This document shows, in pieces, positions 40,323 through 48,716 of a stretch of 64,000 nt of DNA. How positions within the stretch are numbered: position 1 is the stretch's first letter; each line of letters begins with the position of its first letter. Below the pieces are notes generated by a model that did no database searches, was not told where the DNA came from, and saw nothing but the letters and a program-made list of their open reading frames with translations. The DNA is from Natronorubrum sediminis (lineage in GTDB: Archaea; Halobacteriota; Halobacteria; Halobacteriales; Natrialbaceae): NCBI RefSeq assembly GCF_900108095.1, contig NZ_FNWL01000002.1:850748-914747 (forward strand), written 5' to 3'. A program made the position numbers and the translations under genes.

Positions 40323-41414
40323 ATGTCACGGGGACGGGTGCTGTTGATCGTGTCGGTGGGGGCACTCGTTGTCCTTTCGGGGTGTCTCGGTGGATTCGGG
40401 GCCGGGAACGAGAGCGACGAGACCGAACCGGAACTCGAGGGCGAACTCGAGATTCACCACATCGACGTCGGACAGGCTGATGCGACGCTGCTGGAAACGC
40501 CGGCGAACGAGACGATTTTGATCGACACGGGTGACTGGCGACAGGACGGCGACGGCGTTATCGAGTACCTCGACGAAGAGAATATCGACCGAATCGACCA
40601 CCTCGTCGCCACACACGCACACGCCGACCACATCGGTGGCCACGCGGCCGTGATCGAACACGTCGAAGAACACGGCGACGGCGTCGGCGCAGCCTACGAC
40701 TCGGGCGTCGTCCACTCGAGTGCGACCTACGACGACTACCTCGACGCGATCGAAGCGTACGACGTGCAGCTATTCGAGGTCTCCGAGGGCCACACACTGG
40801 GACTCGAGGGTGAGGCGCTCGAAGCGACCGTGTTGAACCCGCCCGAGGAATCAAGCGGCGACGACCTTCACTACAACAGCATCGCGCTCCACATTGAATT
40901 CGACGAGTTCGGGTATCTGACGACCGGCGACGCCGAAGACGACGCCGAAGAACGCATGGTCGACGAGCACGGCGACTCGCTCGACGTCGACGCGTATCAG
41001 GCCGGCCATCACGGCTCCTCGACGTCCTCGACGGAGCCGTTCCTCGATGAGGTCGAACCGGACGTCGCGGTCGTCTCGAGCGACCTCGAGTCGCAGTACG
41101 GCCACCCACACGACGAGGTGCTCGAGAGCTTCGCCGATCGCGGTATCGAGACGTACTGGACCGGCGTCCACGGCGATGTCGTCGTCTCGAGTGAGGGCGA
41201 CGACGCCTCGCTCTCGACGAGCGCCGAGCACAACGAGTCGACGGATCCTGCGGCCCTTCTCGATCTCAAACACGATGCAGTCGATAGTTCGGACTCCTTA
41301 CAGCCGATATCCTCGATATTGGATCGGTCGACGGCTATCGAATCGGACCAGCCGTCGGCTGTCGAGTCGAGCCCACTAGTTGATAGGGCAGTCGCGCCTA
41401 CCATCGCACCATGA
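40323..41414 (+). CDS. Secreted MBL-fold lipoprotein, ComEC C-terminal-like
   Basis: A 363-residue protein with signal and lipobox LSGC (Cys21), so it is outside the membrane. The mature part opens LEIHHIDVGQADATLLETP, typical of the ComEC/Rec2 C-terminal hydrolase, then THAHADH (His98, His100, Asp102, His103), YNSIALHIEFDEFGYLTTGDAE and a QAGHHGSS histidine pair. Related domains in ComEC are involved in DNA uptake, but free-standing secreted forms exist with unknown nucleic-acid or lipid substrates. The last about 75 residues are low-complexity. The DUF3006 gene starts inside its stop (ATGA). Confidence 0.87.
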   Translation: MSRGRVLLIVSVGALVVLSGCLGGFGAGNESDETEPELEGELEIHHIDVGQADATLLETPANETILIDTGDWRQDGDGVIEYLDEENIDRIDHLVATHAHADHIGGHAAVIEHVEEHGDGVGAAYDSGVVHSSATYDDYLDAIEAYDVQLFEVSEGHTLGLEGEALEATVLNPPEESSGDDLHYNSIALHIEFDEFGYLTTGDAEDDAEERMVDEHGDSLDVDAYQAGHHGSSTSSTEPFLDEVEPDVAVVSSDLESQYGHPHDEVLESFADRGIETYWTGVHGDVVVSSEGDDASLSTSAEHNESTDPAALLDLKHDAVDSSDSLQPISSILDRSTAIESDQPSAVESSPLVDRAVAPTIAP

Positions 41415-41689
41415 CCGACGTCGATCTCGCAGTCGTGGATCGAATCGTCGACGGAACGACAGCCGTACTCCTCCTCGAGGCAGACGAAACCGTCGTCGAC
41501 GAGTACACGCTCGAGTGCGCTCGGCTTCCCGAAGACGGACGCCACGAGGGTGCCGTCTTCGACGTCGAACTCGCGGACGCGGATGATGCGCTGGGAGAGT
41601 TACGGTATCGCCCGGAACTCGAGGAGCAACGTAAAGAGACGGCACAAGAGCGATTCGATCGGCTCTCAGACCGACTGCCAGACGAGTGA
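41411..41689 (+). CDS. DUF3006 family protein
   Basis: A 92-residue cytosolic protein: VDRIVDGTTAVLLLEADETVVD is the DUF3006 beta-rich core, and the end (RKETAQERFDRLSDRLPDE) is helical. DUF3006 genes often follow ComEC-like MBL hydrolases; here the ATGA overlap makes translational coupling likely. It may regulate or modify the neighbour; function not known. Confidence 0.8.
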   Translation: MTDVDLAVVDRIVDGTTAVLLLEADETVVDEYTLECARLPEDGRHEGAVFDVELADADDALGELRYRPELEEQRKETAQERFDRLSDRLPDE

Positions 41690-42015
41690 GGACACTGGCT
41701 CTCACCGTCGCTAACGGATGGTGACTGTCGAAAGGGGTAGGGGTGGGACGGAAGTGGTGAAACGAAGCGGTTGTCGAATTCCCCAGTGGTGGAGTGGGGT
41801 CTTGGGTTGGGTGCGTTGGGATGCGTTCACGACGACGAGATGCCGTTTTTGAAGACGGGACGTCGTCGGCACTTACGAATACTGGGGTCGTAGTAAAAGC
41901 GCTACTGCCAAAGCATGTTGGAACTCACGCCAGTCGAACACTCTCGTGGGCTGAACCCTGTTCGATGCGGGCGATGATGAGCAGGTTCAAGACGATTCTC
42001 GAGTCACGGGCAGGT
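41690..42015. other. Intergenic region upstream of gamma carbonic anhydrase
   Basis: 326 bases without a clear gene. ATG codons at 41965, 41974 and 41977 are in frame with the carbonic anhydrase and could extend it, but the added residues lack family resemblance. An AT-rich GTAGTAAAAG at about 41891-41900 is a possible promoter. Confidence 0.45.
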
Positions 42016-42516
42016 ATGAGACGATCATTCGACGGAGTGGAACCACAGATTGCCGACTCGGCGTACGTCGACGAGGCGGCAGTCGTCATCGGGAACGTCG
42101 TTGTCGAGGAGGACGCGAGCGTCTGGCCAAACACGACGCTTCGGGGCGATCACGGACGGATCGTCGTCGGCGAAGGGGCGAACGTACAGGACAACGCCGT
42201 TCTCCACGAAGACGCCGAACTCGAGGCCTACTCGACGGTCGGCCACAGCGCAATCGTCCACGACGCGACCGTCGGCGAACGCGCGTTGGTCGGCATGAAC
42301 GCGGTCGTCCTGGACGGCGCACACGTCGGCGAAGGTGCCGTCGTCGCCGCAGGCAGCGTCGTCACTGAGGGCACTGAAATCCCACCGAAGACGCTCGTCG
42401 CCGGTTCCCCAGCAGAGACAAAGACCGAAATCGACGATCCGCACCTCGAGGCGACGGCCGACCGATACGTCGAACTCTCACGTCGATACGCCGAGACGTC
42501 ACAGCGACTCGAGTAA
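42016..42516 (+). CDS. Gamma-carbonic-anhydrase family protein
   Basis: A 166-residue left-handed beta-helix protein with hexapeptide-type repeats (VVIGNVVVEEDASVWPNTTL and so on). Zinc-ligand positions appear as His64 (VLHEDA), His77 and His82 (GHSAIVHDA, 5 apart as in the family). It may hydrate CO2 or, like YrdA/CaiE proteins, have another role. ATG 42016 is chosen because the conserved opening (RRSFDGVEP) starts there. Confidence 0.85.
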   Translation: MRRSFDGVEPQIADSAYVDEAAVVIGNVVVEEDASVWPNTTLRGDHGRIVVGEGANVQDNAVLHEDAELEAYSTVGHSAIVHDATVGERALVGMNAVVLDGAHVGEGAVVAAGSVVTEGTEIPPKTLVAGSPAETKTEIDDPHLEATADRYVELSRRYAETSQRLE

Positions 42517-42624
42517 CGGCTCCACGCCGCCCCACGCGAGGGTCATCTGACGTCGCAATTACCCGGCGATGGCACGTTACGAGTGATGAAAACCCTGATA
42601 CAGTTACCCGTCTAATCGGATCCC

Positions 42625-43092
42625 ATGAGTGACACCTCGTGGACGGATCAGATCGTCGGCGCGCGCATGACCGTCGATCAGGAGTTCTCCTCGCGGATCG
42701 CAGACTCTCGCTTTAGCAACCAACAGTGGAGTCTGATCATGACCGCGACGGAGTTCGAAATCGAACAGCCAACAGATCCCGAGAACGCCCGAATCGTCGC
42801 CAACACGGAGAACGTCGAGCAGATCATCCCCGAACTCGAGAACATTCCGACGGGGATGGGTGCGATGGGCGGCGGCCCCGGCGGTCAGCAAGGAGGCTCC
42901 TCGAGTGGTGGCATTCTCGACTCGATTGTCGGTGCACTCGGCCTCGGCGGCGATGGCGACGACAACTCACACGCCGAACAGGAGCGAGCGGCCGAATCGC
43001 TCACACAGGAGTACGCCGAGCAGTTACAGGCCGAACTCGAGTCGAAGGGACGCTGGGACACGGTACGACAGGCCGCGGCGTCCGAGCAGTGA
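42625..43092 (+). CDS. DUF5799-like haloarchaeal protein
   Basis: A 155-residue soluble protein, DTSWTDQIVGARMTVDQEFS then SRFSNQQWSLIMTATEFEIE; a Gly/Ser-rich stretch (about 76-110) links to a helical end. I believe this is the haloarchaeal DUF5799 family, function unknown. Downstream of the carbonic anhydrase on the same strand. Confidence 0.65.
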   Translation: MSDTSWTDQIVGARMTVDQEFSSRIADSRFSNQQWSLIMTATEFEIEQPTDPENARIVANTENVEQIIPELENIPTGMGAMGGGPGGQQGGSSSGGILDSIVGALGLGGDGDDNSHAEQERAAESLTQEYAEQLQAELESKGRWDTVRQAAASEQ

Positions 43093-43233
43093 CGCGAGTC
43101 ACCGTGAGTTGGTGATCTCGTCTGTTGTGATTCGTCTGAGAGACGTGCGGAACTCACCGGCGAGAACGCGTGAACACGGGCGTCGCCGTCGCAAGCCACA
43201 GCATCTTTAGGGACGCTTGCCGACGATAGGGGT

Positions 43234-43521
43234 ATGTCCGACGATATCGAGACGACGACGTTCGAAATCAGCGCCGACGACAGTACCGACGACGTGACTA
43301 TTCCGTCCGGACTCGTCGATCTCGTCGCCGAAGGCGACCAGTCTGACGCCGAAACCGTCGGCGACGTGATGCTCCTCTCCTTCGCCAGTCGCGCCCATCA
43401 CATCGTCCACCACGGTGAGGGCGCAGACGAGGAACTCGAGGCCCAGGAGCAGCGTATCATGGACCTCTTCGAGGAGCGATTCGGCGTGACCTACGGCGAA
43501 GCGACGGGTCACCAGCACTGA
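43234..43521 (+). CDS. Small acidic protein with histidine-rich segment, unknown
   Basis: A 95-residue protein: a beta-rich start (TTTFEISADDSTDDVTI), RAHHIVHHGEGADEE and a helical end. No named family is certain. CATCTTTAGG about 28 bases before ATG 43234 is the probable promoter, giving a nearly leaderless message. Convergent with the repeat-protein gene across about 180 bases containing two T-runs (43561-43564, 43572-43576) that may terminate transcription. Confidence 0.6.
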   Translation: MSDDIETTTFEISADDSTDDVTIPSGLVDLVAEGDQSDAETVGDVMLLSFASRAHHIVHHGEGADEELEAQEQRIMDLFEERFGVTYGEATGHQH

Positions 43522-43698
43522 ATTAGCGTTCGATCGCAGCTACGTGACGTACTCGAAAGCACTTTTCACTCGGTTTTGACTAGAACAGCCAAGCGCCCAC
43601 TCAGTTGAGTGGCCCTCGCTACTGGACGATGATACTCGTCAGTATGTTCGCCTGCGCCACCACTCCGAATTCGAACCTGAAGAATCAACGGCGACGAG

Positions 43699-46600
43699 TT
43701 AGCCGAGAGATTCGGCGGGCGCAGGGTCGTCTGCCGTGTCGGGCGATTCTGGTTCCGCTGGTGGATCGATAGGTGGGACGTCTTCAGGCGGTCCGTCGTC
43801 GGTCGGTACATCATCCGGTGGTCCGTCGTCTGGTCCGTCGTCATCCGGCACGTCGTCATCCGGCACGTCGTCATCCGGCACATCGATCGGCGGACCGTCA
43901 TCATCCGGTTCCTCGCCCGGCACGCCATCCGGCGGCACTTCCTCCGGTGGACCGACCTCGTCTTCTGGCACCTCGTCCGGAAGCTCCTCATCCGGTACCT
44001 CATCTTCCTCAGGCACCCCCTCGTCAGTGTCGTCGATCGCTTCGATCGTCACCGACGCTTCGTCGTCTTCGGTGGCCACCGCGTGCGTCGACTCGCCTTC
44101 GGGGAGCGTCGATTGGAACGCGACCGTCTCCGACGCGCCTTCCTCGAGTTCGAGTGGCTGCTCGTCGATCGTGTCACCGTCGACGCTGTAGGTCACCGTC
44201 TGGCTGCCGGCATCGTCGCCGACGTTCTCGATGGTCGCACTCACGTCGATAGTCTCTCCGGGCTCACCGGTTTCGGGTGCCTCGAGCGAACTCACGGCGA
44301 ACTCGGCTTCGCCGGGTTCGTCGACCACGACCGTCGTGGCGTCCGTGTCGTCCTCGCTCGCGACAGACGCGGTGTACTCGCCAGCCTCGAGATCGGCCGT
44401 CTCGGCCGTGAGGGTCACTTCTTCGCCGTCCTCTGGCTCGAGTGAGAGGTCGGTTTCGTCGACCAGGTCGCCCTCGAGCGCCAGTTCGATGTTCTGGGTG
44501 TCCTCGGCGTCGCCGACGTTCTCGACGGTGGCAGTAACCTCGAGTGGCTCACCCGGTTCGACAGGGTCGTTCGTGTCGACGATCTCCACACCGAATTCGG
44601 CTTCGCCGGGTTCCTCGACCGTTATCGTCGTCTCGTCGGCGTCGTCGTCGCTCGAAACCGTCACAGCGTACTCACCGGCTTCGAGATCGTCGGTCTCGGC
44701 CGAAAGCGTCACCTCCTCACCCTCCTCTGGCTCGAGTTCGAGGTCGGTCGCGTCGACGGGTTCGTCCTCGAGTGCCAGTTCGATCTCCTGTTCACCCGCA
44801 TCGTCGCCCACGTTTTCGATCGCGGCGTCGATCTCGAGTGGCTCACCCGGTTCGACGGGATCGTTCGTGTCGACGATCTCCACGTCGAACTCGGCTTCCT
44901 CGGGGTCATCGGGTGCAATCTCGCCCGCTGGATCCGTCGCGGCGGGCTCGACTGCGTCCTCGTCGTAGTCGTAGATGCTCATGTCGACGCCCCAGACGAG
45001 TCGCTCGTCGTCGTCTTCGGGCGTCCACTCGACCGTGAACGTCTCCGTTCCGGGCTCGAGTTCGCTTGGCGGTTCGTCGTCGGTCGTTCCCTCGAGGAAC
45101 TCGCTGCCGACGATGAGTTCGCCGTCGTTTGGATTCTCGTAGCCGAACGTCACCGCGATACTGTCGTCGTTCGCTTCGGTGTCTTCGACGGTGAGGTCTG
45201 GCAGATCGGGTCGGACCTCTTCGACGCACTCGCTCGCGTCGGGGTTCGGGTGGTTGATCTCGCCCGGCACCGCATCTGGCGAGGAGAAGCCCGTAATCGC
45301 CGCGCCGAAGTCACCTTCGGGGACCGTCACGGTCGCACCGTCTGCCGTCTCCTCGACGGTGAACTCGTCGCCGGTTTCGTAGGTGATCGTGCCCTCGAGC
45401 GGTTCTTCGGTGTCCTCGCCGACCGTGATCGCGTACTCGCCGAGCGTGTTTCCAATGCCACTCGACTCGTAGAACGAGGTCGCGACGATAATCGTATCGC
45501 CGTCCTCGAACGAGCCGGTCACCTCGGCTTGCGTGCAGTCGACGAACGTCGCCTCGAACGGCTCCGTGTCGTCGTCGACGGTGTACTCGACCGTTTCGGA
45601 CGCGAGGACGCCGTCGTCAGTTTCGTTATCGTCTGTCTCGTCGTCAGCCGTCTCCGTTTCCGTATCCGTCTCGAGGTCGGTGTCCGCAGCCTCTTCGTCA
45701 TCGTCTGCACCGTCGGCCGCCTCGAGAGCGACCTCGAGCGTGGCGTCCTCCTCGAGCGGTGGCTCGAGGTCGATCGATTCTGGACCGACGGAGTCGTTCG
45801 CCTCGAACGCCTCGCTTTCACCCAGTTGCTCGCCGTCGTCGTCGCTCACGGTGAGTGCGAACGGAACGTCGGCGCTCGCTTCGTCGACCACGAGCGAGTC
45901 ACCCTCGCCCGTCTGGTCGCTCACCTCGAGAGTCGCCTCGGGGTCGGGGTCGGGTGGCTCATCCTCGAGTTCGTACTCGATCGAGTCGGTGGCGAGTTCC
46001 TCGCCCTCGTCGTCGACGACGGCCACGTCGACGATGGTGTCGTTCTCGATCGGTGGCTCGAGCGCGAGCGCGAAGTCGGTCTGCGTGTCGTTCGCGTCGA
46101 AGCGTTCGCTCTCGACCTGTTCGTCGTCGTACTCGGCCGTGACGGCGAAGTCCGTGTCAGCGCCTGCCTCGTCGACGACGAGCGTCTCGCCGTCACCCGT
46201 CTGATCGCTCACCTCGAGAACGGCCTCGGGATCCGGATCGTCGACCTCCTCGACCGTCACGAGTGCCGTGTCGAGCACCGGCGCGCCGTTCGGCGTCACG
46301 TACGGTTCGTCCTCCACGCCGTCAGACGCCGCGTACTCGAACGAGCCGTCGTCGGTGGTATCGTGGTGAGCCACCGCGACGAGCGTCTGGTCGTCCTCGA
46401 GTGGCTCCTCGAGGTCGATTTCGACGTCCGCGTGCTCGCCGGACTCGAGGAACTCCGAGACGCCGAGGACGGCGTCCGGATCGGCCACCGAATCGCCGGC
46501 GTAGATCGCGACGAAGCCGCCTTCGGAGAGTTCGACGCTGTCGACGACGACGCGTTCGCCGTCCTCGCGCTCTTGATCGGCGAAGGTGATCGATGCCTCG

Positions 46601-48288
46601 CCCTCGAGTTCGTCGATCACTTCGATTCGTTGCTCGAGTTCGATCTCGACGTACTGGGCGAGTTCGACGCCGTCGTCGATTCCTTCGGCGATGGCGTATG
46701 CGGTCGCGTCGCTCGCCGTGTCCTGCGTGAGCACCTGCAGTTGCGTGATGCTGATCTGTTGGTACTGGACGACCTTCGCAGTCTCCTGGCAGGCGCTGCT
46801 CGCGGCGATCTGTAGCTGTTCGACGGTCGCCTCCTGGTGTTGGACCAGAACGCCGCTCGCGCTGCCGGTCGCGAGTTTCTGGACCTGCGTGACGTCGACG
46901 ACCTGTTGTTGGACGACCGCGCCCTCGCCCGCACCGAACGCCGCGGCCTGAATCTGCTCGACTTCGACGACTTGCTCCTGTATCGCGCCTTCGATCGACC
47001 CTTCGGCGGCACCGACCGCAGCATACTGCAACTGCGAAATCGACACCTCCTGTTGCTGGACGAGGACGCCGCCCGCAGCCCCGTCAGCCGCGGCCTGGAC
47101 CTGCTCGACGGTCGCCTCCTGACTCTGGGAGATCGATCCCTTCGCCCCACCGAAGGAGGCTTCCTGAATCTGCGTGATCGAGACCCGCTGGACCTGCTCG
47201 ACGCTCACCGTCTGCACCTGCTTCAACGCGCCCGCGCTCGCGCCATGGGCCGCGGATTGGGTCTGCTCGACGCTCACCTCCTGTTGCTGGACGAGTGCGC
47301 CCTTCGCGCCGCCCGTCGCGGCCTTCTGGACTTGCTTGATGTCCACGCGTTGTTCTTGCTCGACGTCGATCCGCTGATCCTGCTCGAGCGCCGTTTCGGT
47401 CGAGCCGTCGAGCGCACCCGCCGACGCCCCCGCCGCGGCGTGTTGGACGTGCTCGAGCGTGACCTGCTGGCGCTGTTCGGCCGTGAGCTGTTGATGTTGC
47501 TCGAGGACGCCATAAGAGGCACCCTGTGCGGCTTCCTGTATCTTGGGCTTCTCGTCAATTTCCTTCTCGCCGGCCTCGGCGGCGGCACCGGCAGCGCCGC
47601 CGAAGGTCGCGACCTGAATCTGTTCGACGGCAACACGCTGTTCTTGTGCGAGCGCGCCGTGTGTCGCACCCCACGTCGCCGCCTGCATCTGGCTCGCCTC
47701 GACCGTCTGGTGTTGGGCGAGCGCGCCGTCGGTCGACCCGCCGACGGCAGCCTGAATCTGCTCGACGTCGACCCGCTGTTCTTGCATTAGCGAGCCGTGA
47801 ACCGCACCTTTCGCCGCCTCCTGGACCTGTTCGGCCTCGGCGTCTTGATGTTGGGCCGCCGACTCGCTCGCCGCCTCGAGTGCGGCGTCTCGCTGTTCTT
47901 GACTCACCTCGACGCCCTGCGATTGGGCCAGTTCGACGCCTTCGTCGATGCCGTCCTCGACGGCGTCATCGTCGGCGTCGGTGTCGATGTCGTCCCCATC
48001 ATCGGCGTCGTCTCCATCGTCCGTCTCAGCTCCATCGTCAGTGTCGTCCGTCTCGTCGACACCGTCGATTTCGACGGGGTCGTCTGTGTCGTCCTGTGCG
48101 AACGATGTCGGTGTCGCCGTCAGGTCACCGGCGTCAGCGTCGATCGCTCCAGCATCCGAACTGTCGGCGGCTTCACCGTCTGCAAACGGCGACACACTGC
48201 CGCTGATGACGGGCATCGCCAGCACGCTCGTCACCATCAAAAACGCGACGACGAGCACCGCCCCTGCCACACCTCGCTCACCAGTCAT
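43699..48288 (-). CDS. Giant surface protein with Gln/Gly/Ala repeats, DUF7282-like and CARDB domains
   Basis: A 1,529-residue protein. An N-terminal hydrophobic segment (residues 7-30) serves as signal or anchor. Next are an acidic linker (about 64-112), a repeat array (155-516, about 14 copies of a roughly 23-residue unit), three DUF7282-like beta domains (about 563-680, 686-772, 782-880), a further beta region with a Cys-containing segment, three CARDB beta-sandwiches of about 97 residues (roughly 1135-1430) and a Pro/Asp tail (1430-1529). No lipobox and no PGF-CTERM signal is visible, so anchoring is by the N-terminal helix or secretion. CARDB and DUF7282 are typical of haloarchaeal surface adhesins. 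The repeat array is described separately. No operon partners: bioY is divergent, the small gene convergent. Confidence 0.85.
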   Translation of the reverse strand: MTGERGVAGAVLVVAFLMVTSVLAMPVISGSVSPFADGEAADSSDAGAIDADAGDLTATPTSFAQDDTDDPVEIDGVDETDDTDDGAETDDGDDADDGDDIDTDADDDAVEDGIDEGVELAQSQGVEVSQEQRDAALEAASESAAQHQDAEAEQVQEAAKGAVHGSLMQEQRVDVEQIQAAVGGSTDGALAQHQTVEASQMQAATWGATHGALAQEQRVAVEQIQVATFGGAAGAAAEAGEKEIDEKPKIQEAAQGASYGVLEQHQQLTAEQRQQVTLEHVQHAAAGASAGALDGSTETALEQDQRIDVEQEQRVDIKQVQKAATGGAKGALVQQQEVSVEQTQSAAHGASAGALKQVQTVSVEQVQRVSITQIQEASFGGAKGSISQSQEATVEQVQAAADGAAGGVLVQQQEVSISQLQYAAVGAAEGSIEGAIQEQVVEVEQIQAAAFGAGEGAVVQQQVVDVTQVQKLATGSASGVLVQHQEATVEQLQIAASSACQETAKVVQYQQISITQLQVLTQDTASDATAYAIAEGIDDGVELAQYVEIELEQRIEVIDELEGEASITFADQEREDGERVVVDSVELSEGGFVAIYAGDSVADPDAVLGVSEFLESGEHADVEIDLEEPLEDDQTLVAVAHHDTTDDGSFEYAASDGVEDEPYVTPNGAPVLDTALVTVEEVDDPDPEAVLEVSDQTGDGETLVVDEAGADTDFAVTAEYDDEQVESERFDANDTQTDFALALEPPIENDTIVDVAVVDDEGEELATDSIEYELEDEPPDPDPEATLEVSDQTGEGDSLVVDEASADVPFALTVSDDDGEQLGESEAFEANDSVGPESIDLEPPLEEDATLEVALEAADGADDDEEAADTDLETDTETETADDETDDNETDDGVLASETVEYTVDDDTEPFEATFVDCTQAEVTGSFEDGDTIIVATSFYESSGIGNTLGEYAITVGEDTEEPLEGTITYETGDEFTVEETADGATVTVPEGDFGAAITGFSSPDAVPGEINHPNPDASECVEEVRPDLPDLTVEDTEANDDSIAVTFGYENPNDGELIVGSEFLEGTTDDEPPSELEPGTETFTVEWTPEDDDERLVWGVDMSIYDYDEDAVEPAATDPAGEIAPDDPEEAEFDVEIVDTNDPVEPGEPLEIDAAIENVGDDAGEQEIELALEDEPVDATDLELEPEEGEEVTLSAETDDLEAGEYAVTVSSDDDADETTITVEEPGEAEFGVEIVDTNDPVEPGEPLEVTATVENVGDAEDTQNIELALEGDLVDETDLSLEPEDGEEVTLTAETADLEAGEYTASVASEDDTDATTVVVDEPGEAEFAVSSLEAPETGEPGETIDVSATIENVGDDAGSQTVTYSVDGDTIDEQPLELEEGASETVAFQSTLPEGESTHAVATEDDEASVTIEAIDDTDEGVPEEDEVPDEELPDEVPEDEVGPPEEVPPDGVPGEEPDDDGPPIDVPDDDVPDDDVPDDDGPDDGPPDDVPTDDGPPEDVPPIDPPAEPESPDTADDPAPAESLG
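43836..43880 (-). repeat. Tandem 15-base repeat in surface-protein tail
   Basis: Three perfect consecutive copies of CGTCGTCATCCGGCA encode repeated VPDDD in the Pro/Asp-rich end of the surface protein. It is a length-variable type of site. Confidence 0.8.
46741..47826 (-). repeat. Array of about fourteen 23-residue Gln-rich repeats
   Basis: The unit is (I/V/L)QxAAxGAxxGALxQxQxVxVEQ. Core copies are 23 residues; others are 25-26, 31 or 39. Copies 5 and 8 are 31 residues, copy 6 is 39, i.e. steps of 8 made by adding VQRVSITQ-like elements. Conserved Ala/Gly face and Gln/Val face suggest a stacked strand or helix-strand repeat such as a solenoid. Confidence 0.85.
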
Positions 48289-48716
48289 GGCTCGAGTCTC
48301 CCCGCTGTCCCGCTCGCGAACCCAGCGCCCGTCGGCTCCGGCTGTCGCGGCTGTCGCTCCCGATGCGCCCCATCGAACCCGTGATCGTCTCTCATTGTCA
48401 CACTCTACCCTGGTTCTCTGACAGCGTGGCGAACGCGTGCTTAAGCTACCCCGGTCGTTTCAGTTAGGTGGCTGGCACAATCGCCCATTACGGCCCCCGA
48501 GACAGCCGAAATCACTCGAAAAAGCACATCCGAGGGAGACTGATAACAGTCGTCGAGGGGCTCGTGACAGTACTCCCACCAGACACGTGTCGACGGGAAT
48601 TGGTGTCTTTCAAGTGGCTATTCGACCACCTGGATCGGACTCGAGACGACAGAATTTCACCGATCACACATCTCGGAAACCGAAGTGTTGAACTTGGTTT
48701 ACGAGAGAGGACGGCC
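48289..48716. other. Promoter region between surface protein and bioY
   Basis: 428 bases. On the bioY side is the BirA-type dyad (48673-48704). On the other side, a GCTTAAGC palindrome at 48439-48446 could be a promoter element for the surface gene. In-frame upstream extension of bioY to about 48468 is possible but lacks membrane-protein character. Confidence 0.5.
48673..48704. promoter_or_regulatory. BirA-type biotin operator upstream of bioY
   Basis: TCGGAAACC (48673-48681), 14 bases, GGTTTACGA (48696-48704): an inverted repeat with one mismatch in nine. The arm sequence and the 14-base spacing match the published BirA box pattern, TTGTAAACC-N14/15-GGTTTACAA. It lies 13 bases before the bioY ATG (48717), the right place for repression by biotinoyl-AMP-bound BirA. 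Confidence 0.75.

Noticed and set aside
45250-46815. 521-codon plus-strand frame antisense to the surface protein
   Set aside because: Arg/Val/Leu-rich shadow of an Asp/Glu/Thr-rich gene.
46741-47826. CRISPR-like regular repeats
   Set aside because: The periodicity is coding, in steps of three bases, with degenerate copies and no unique spacers or cas genes.
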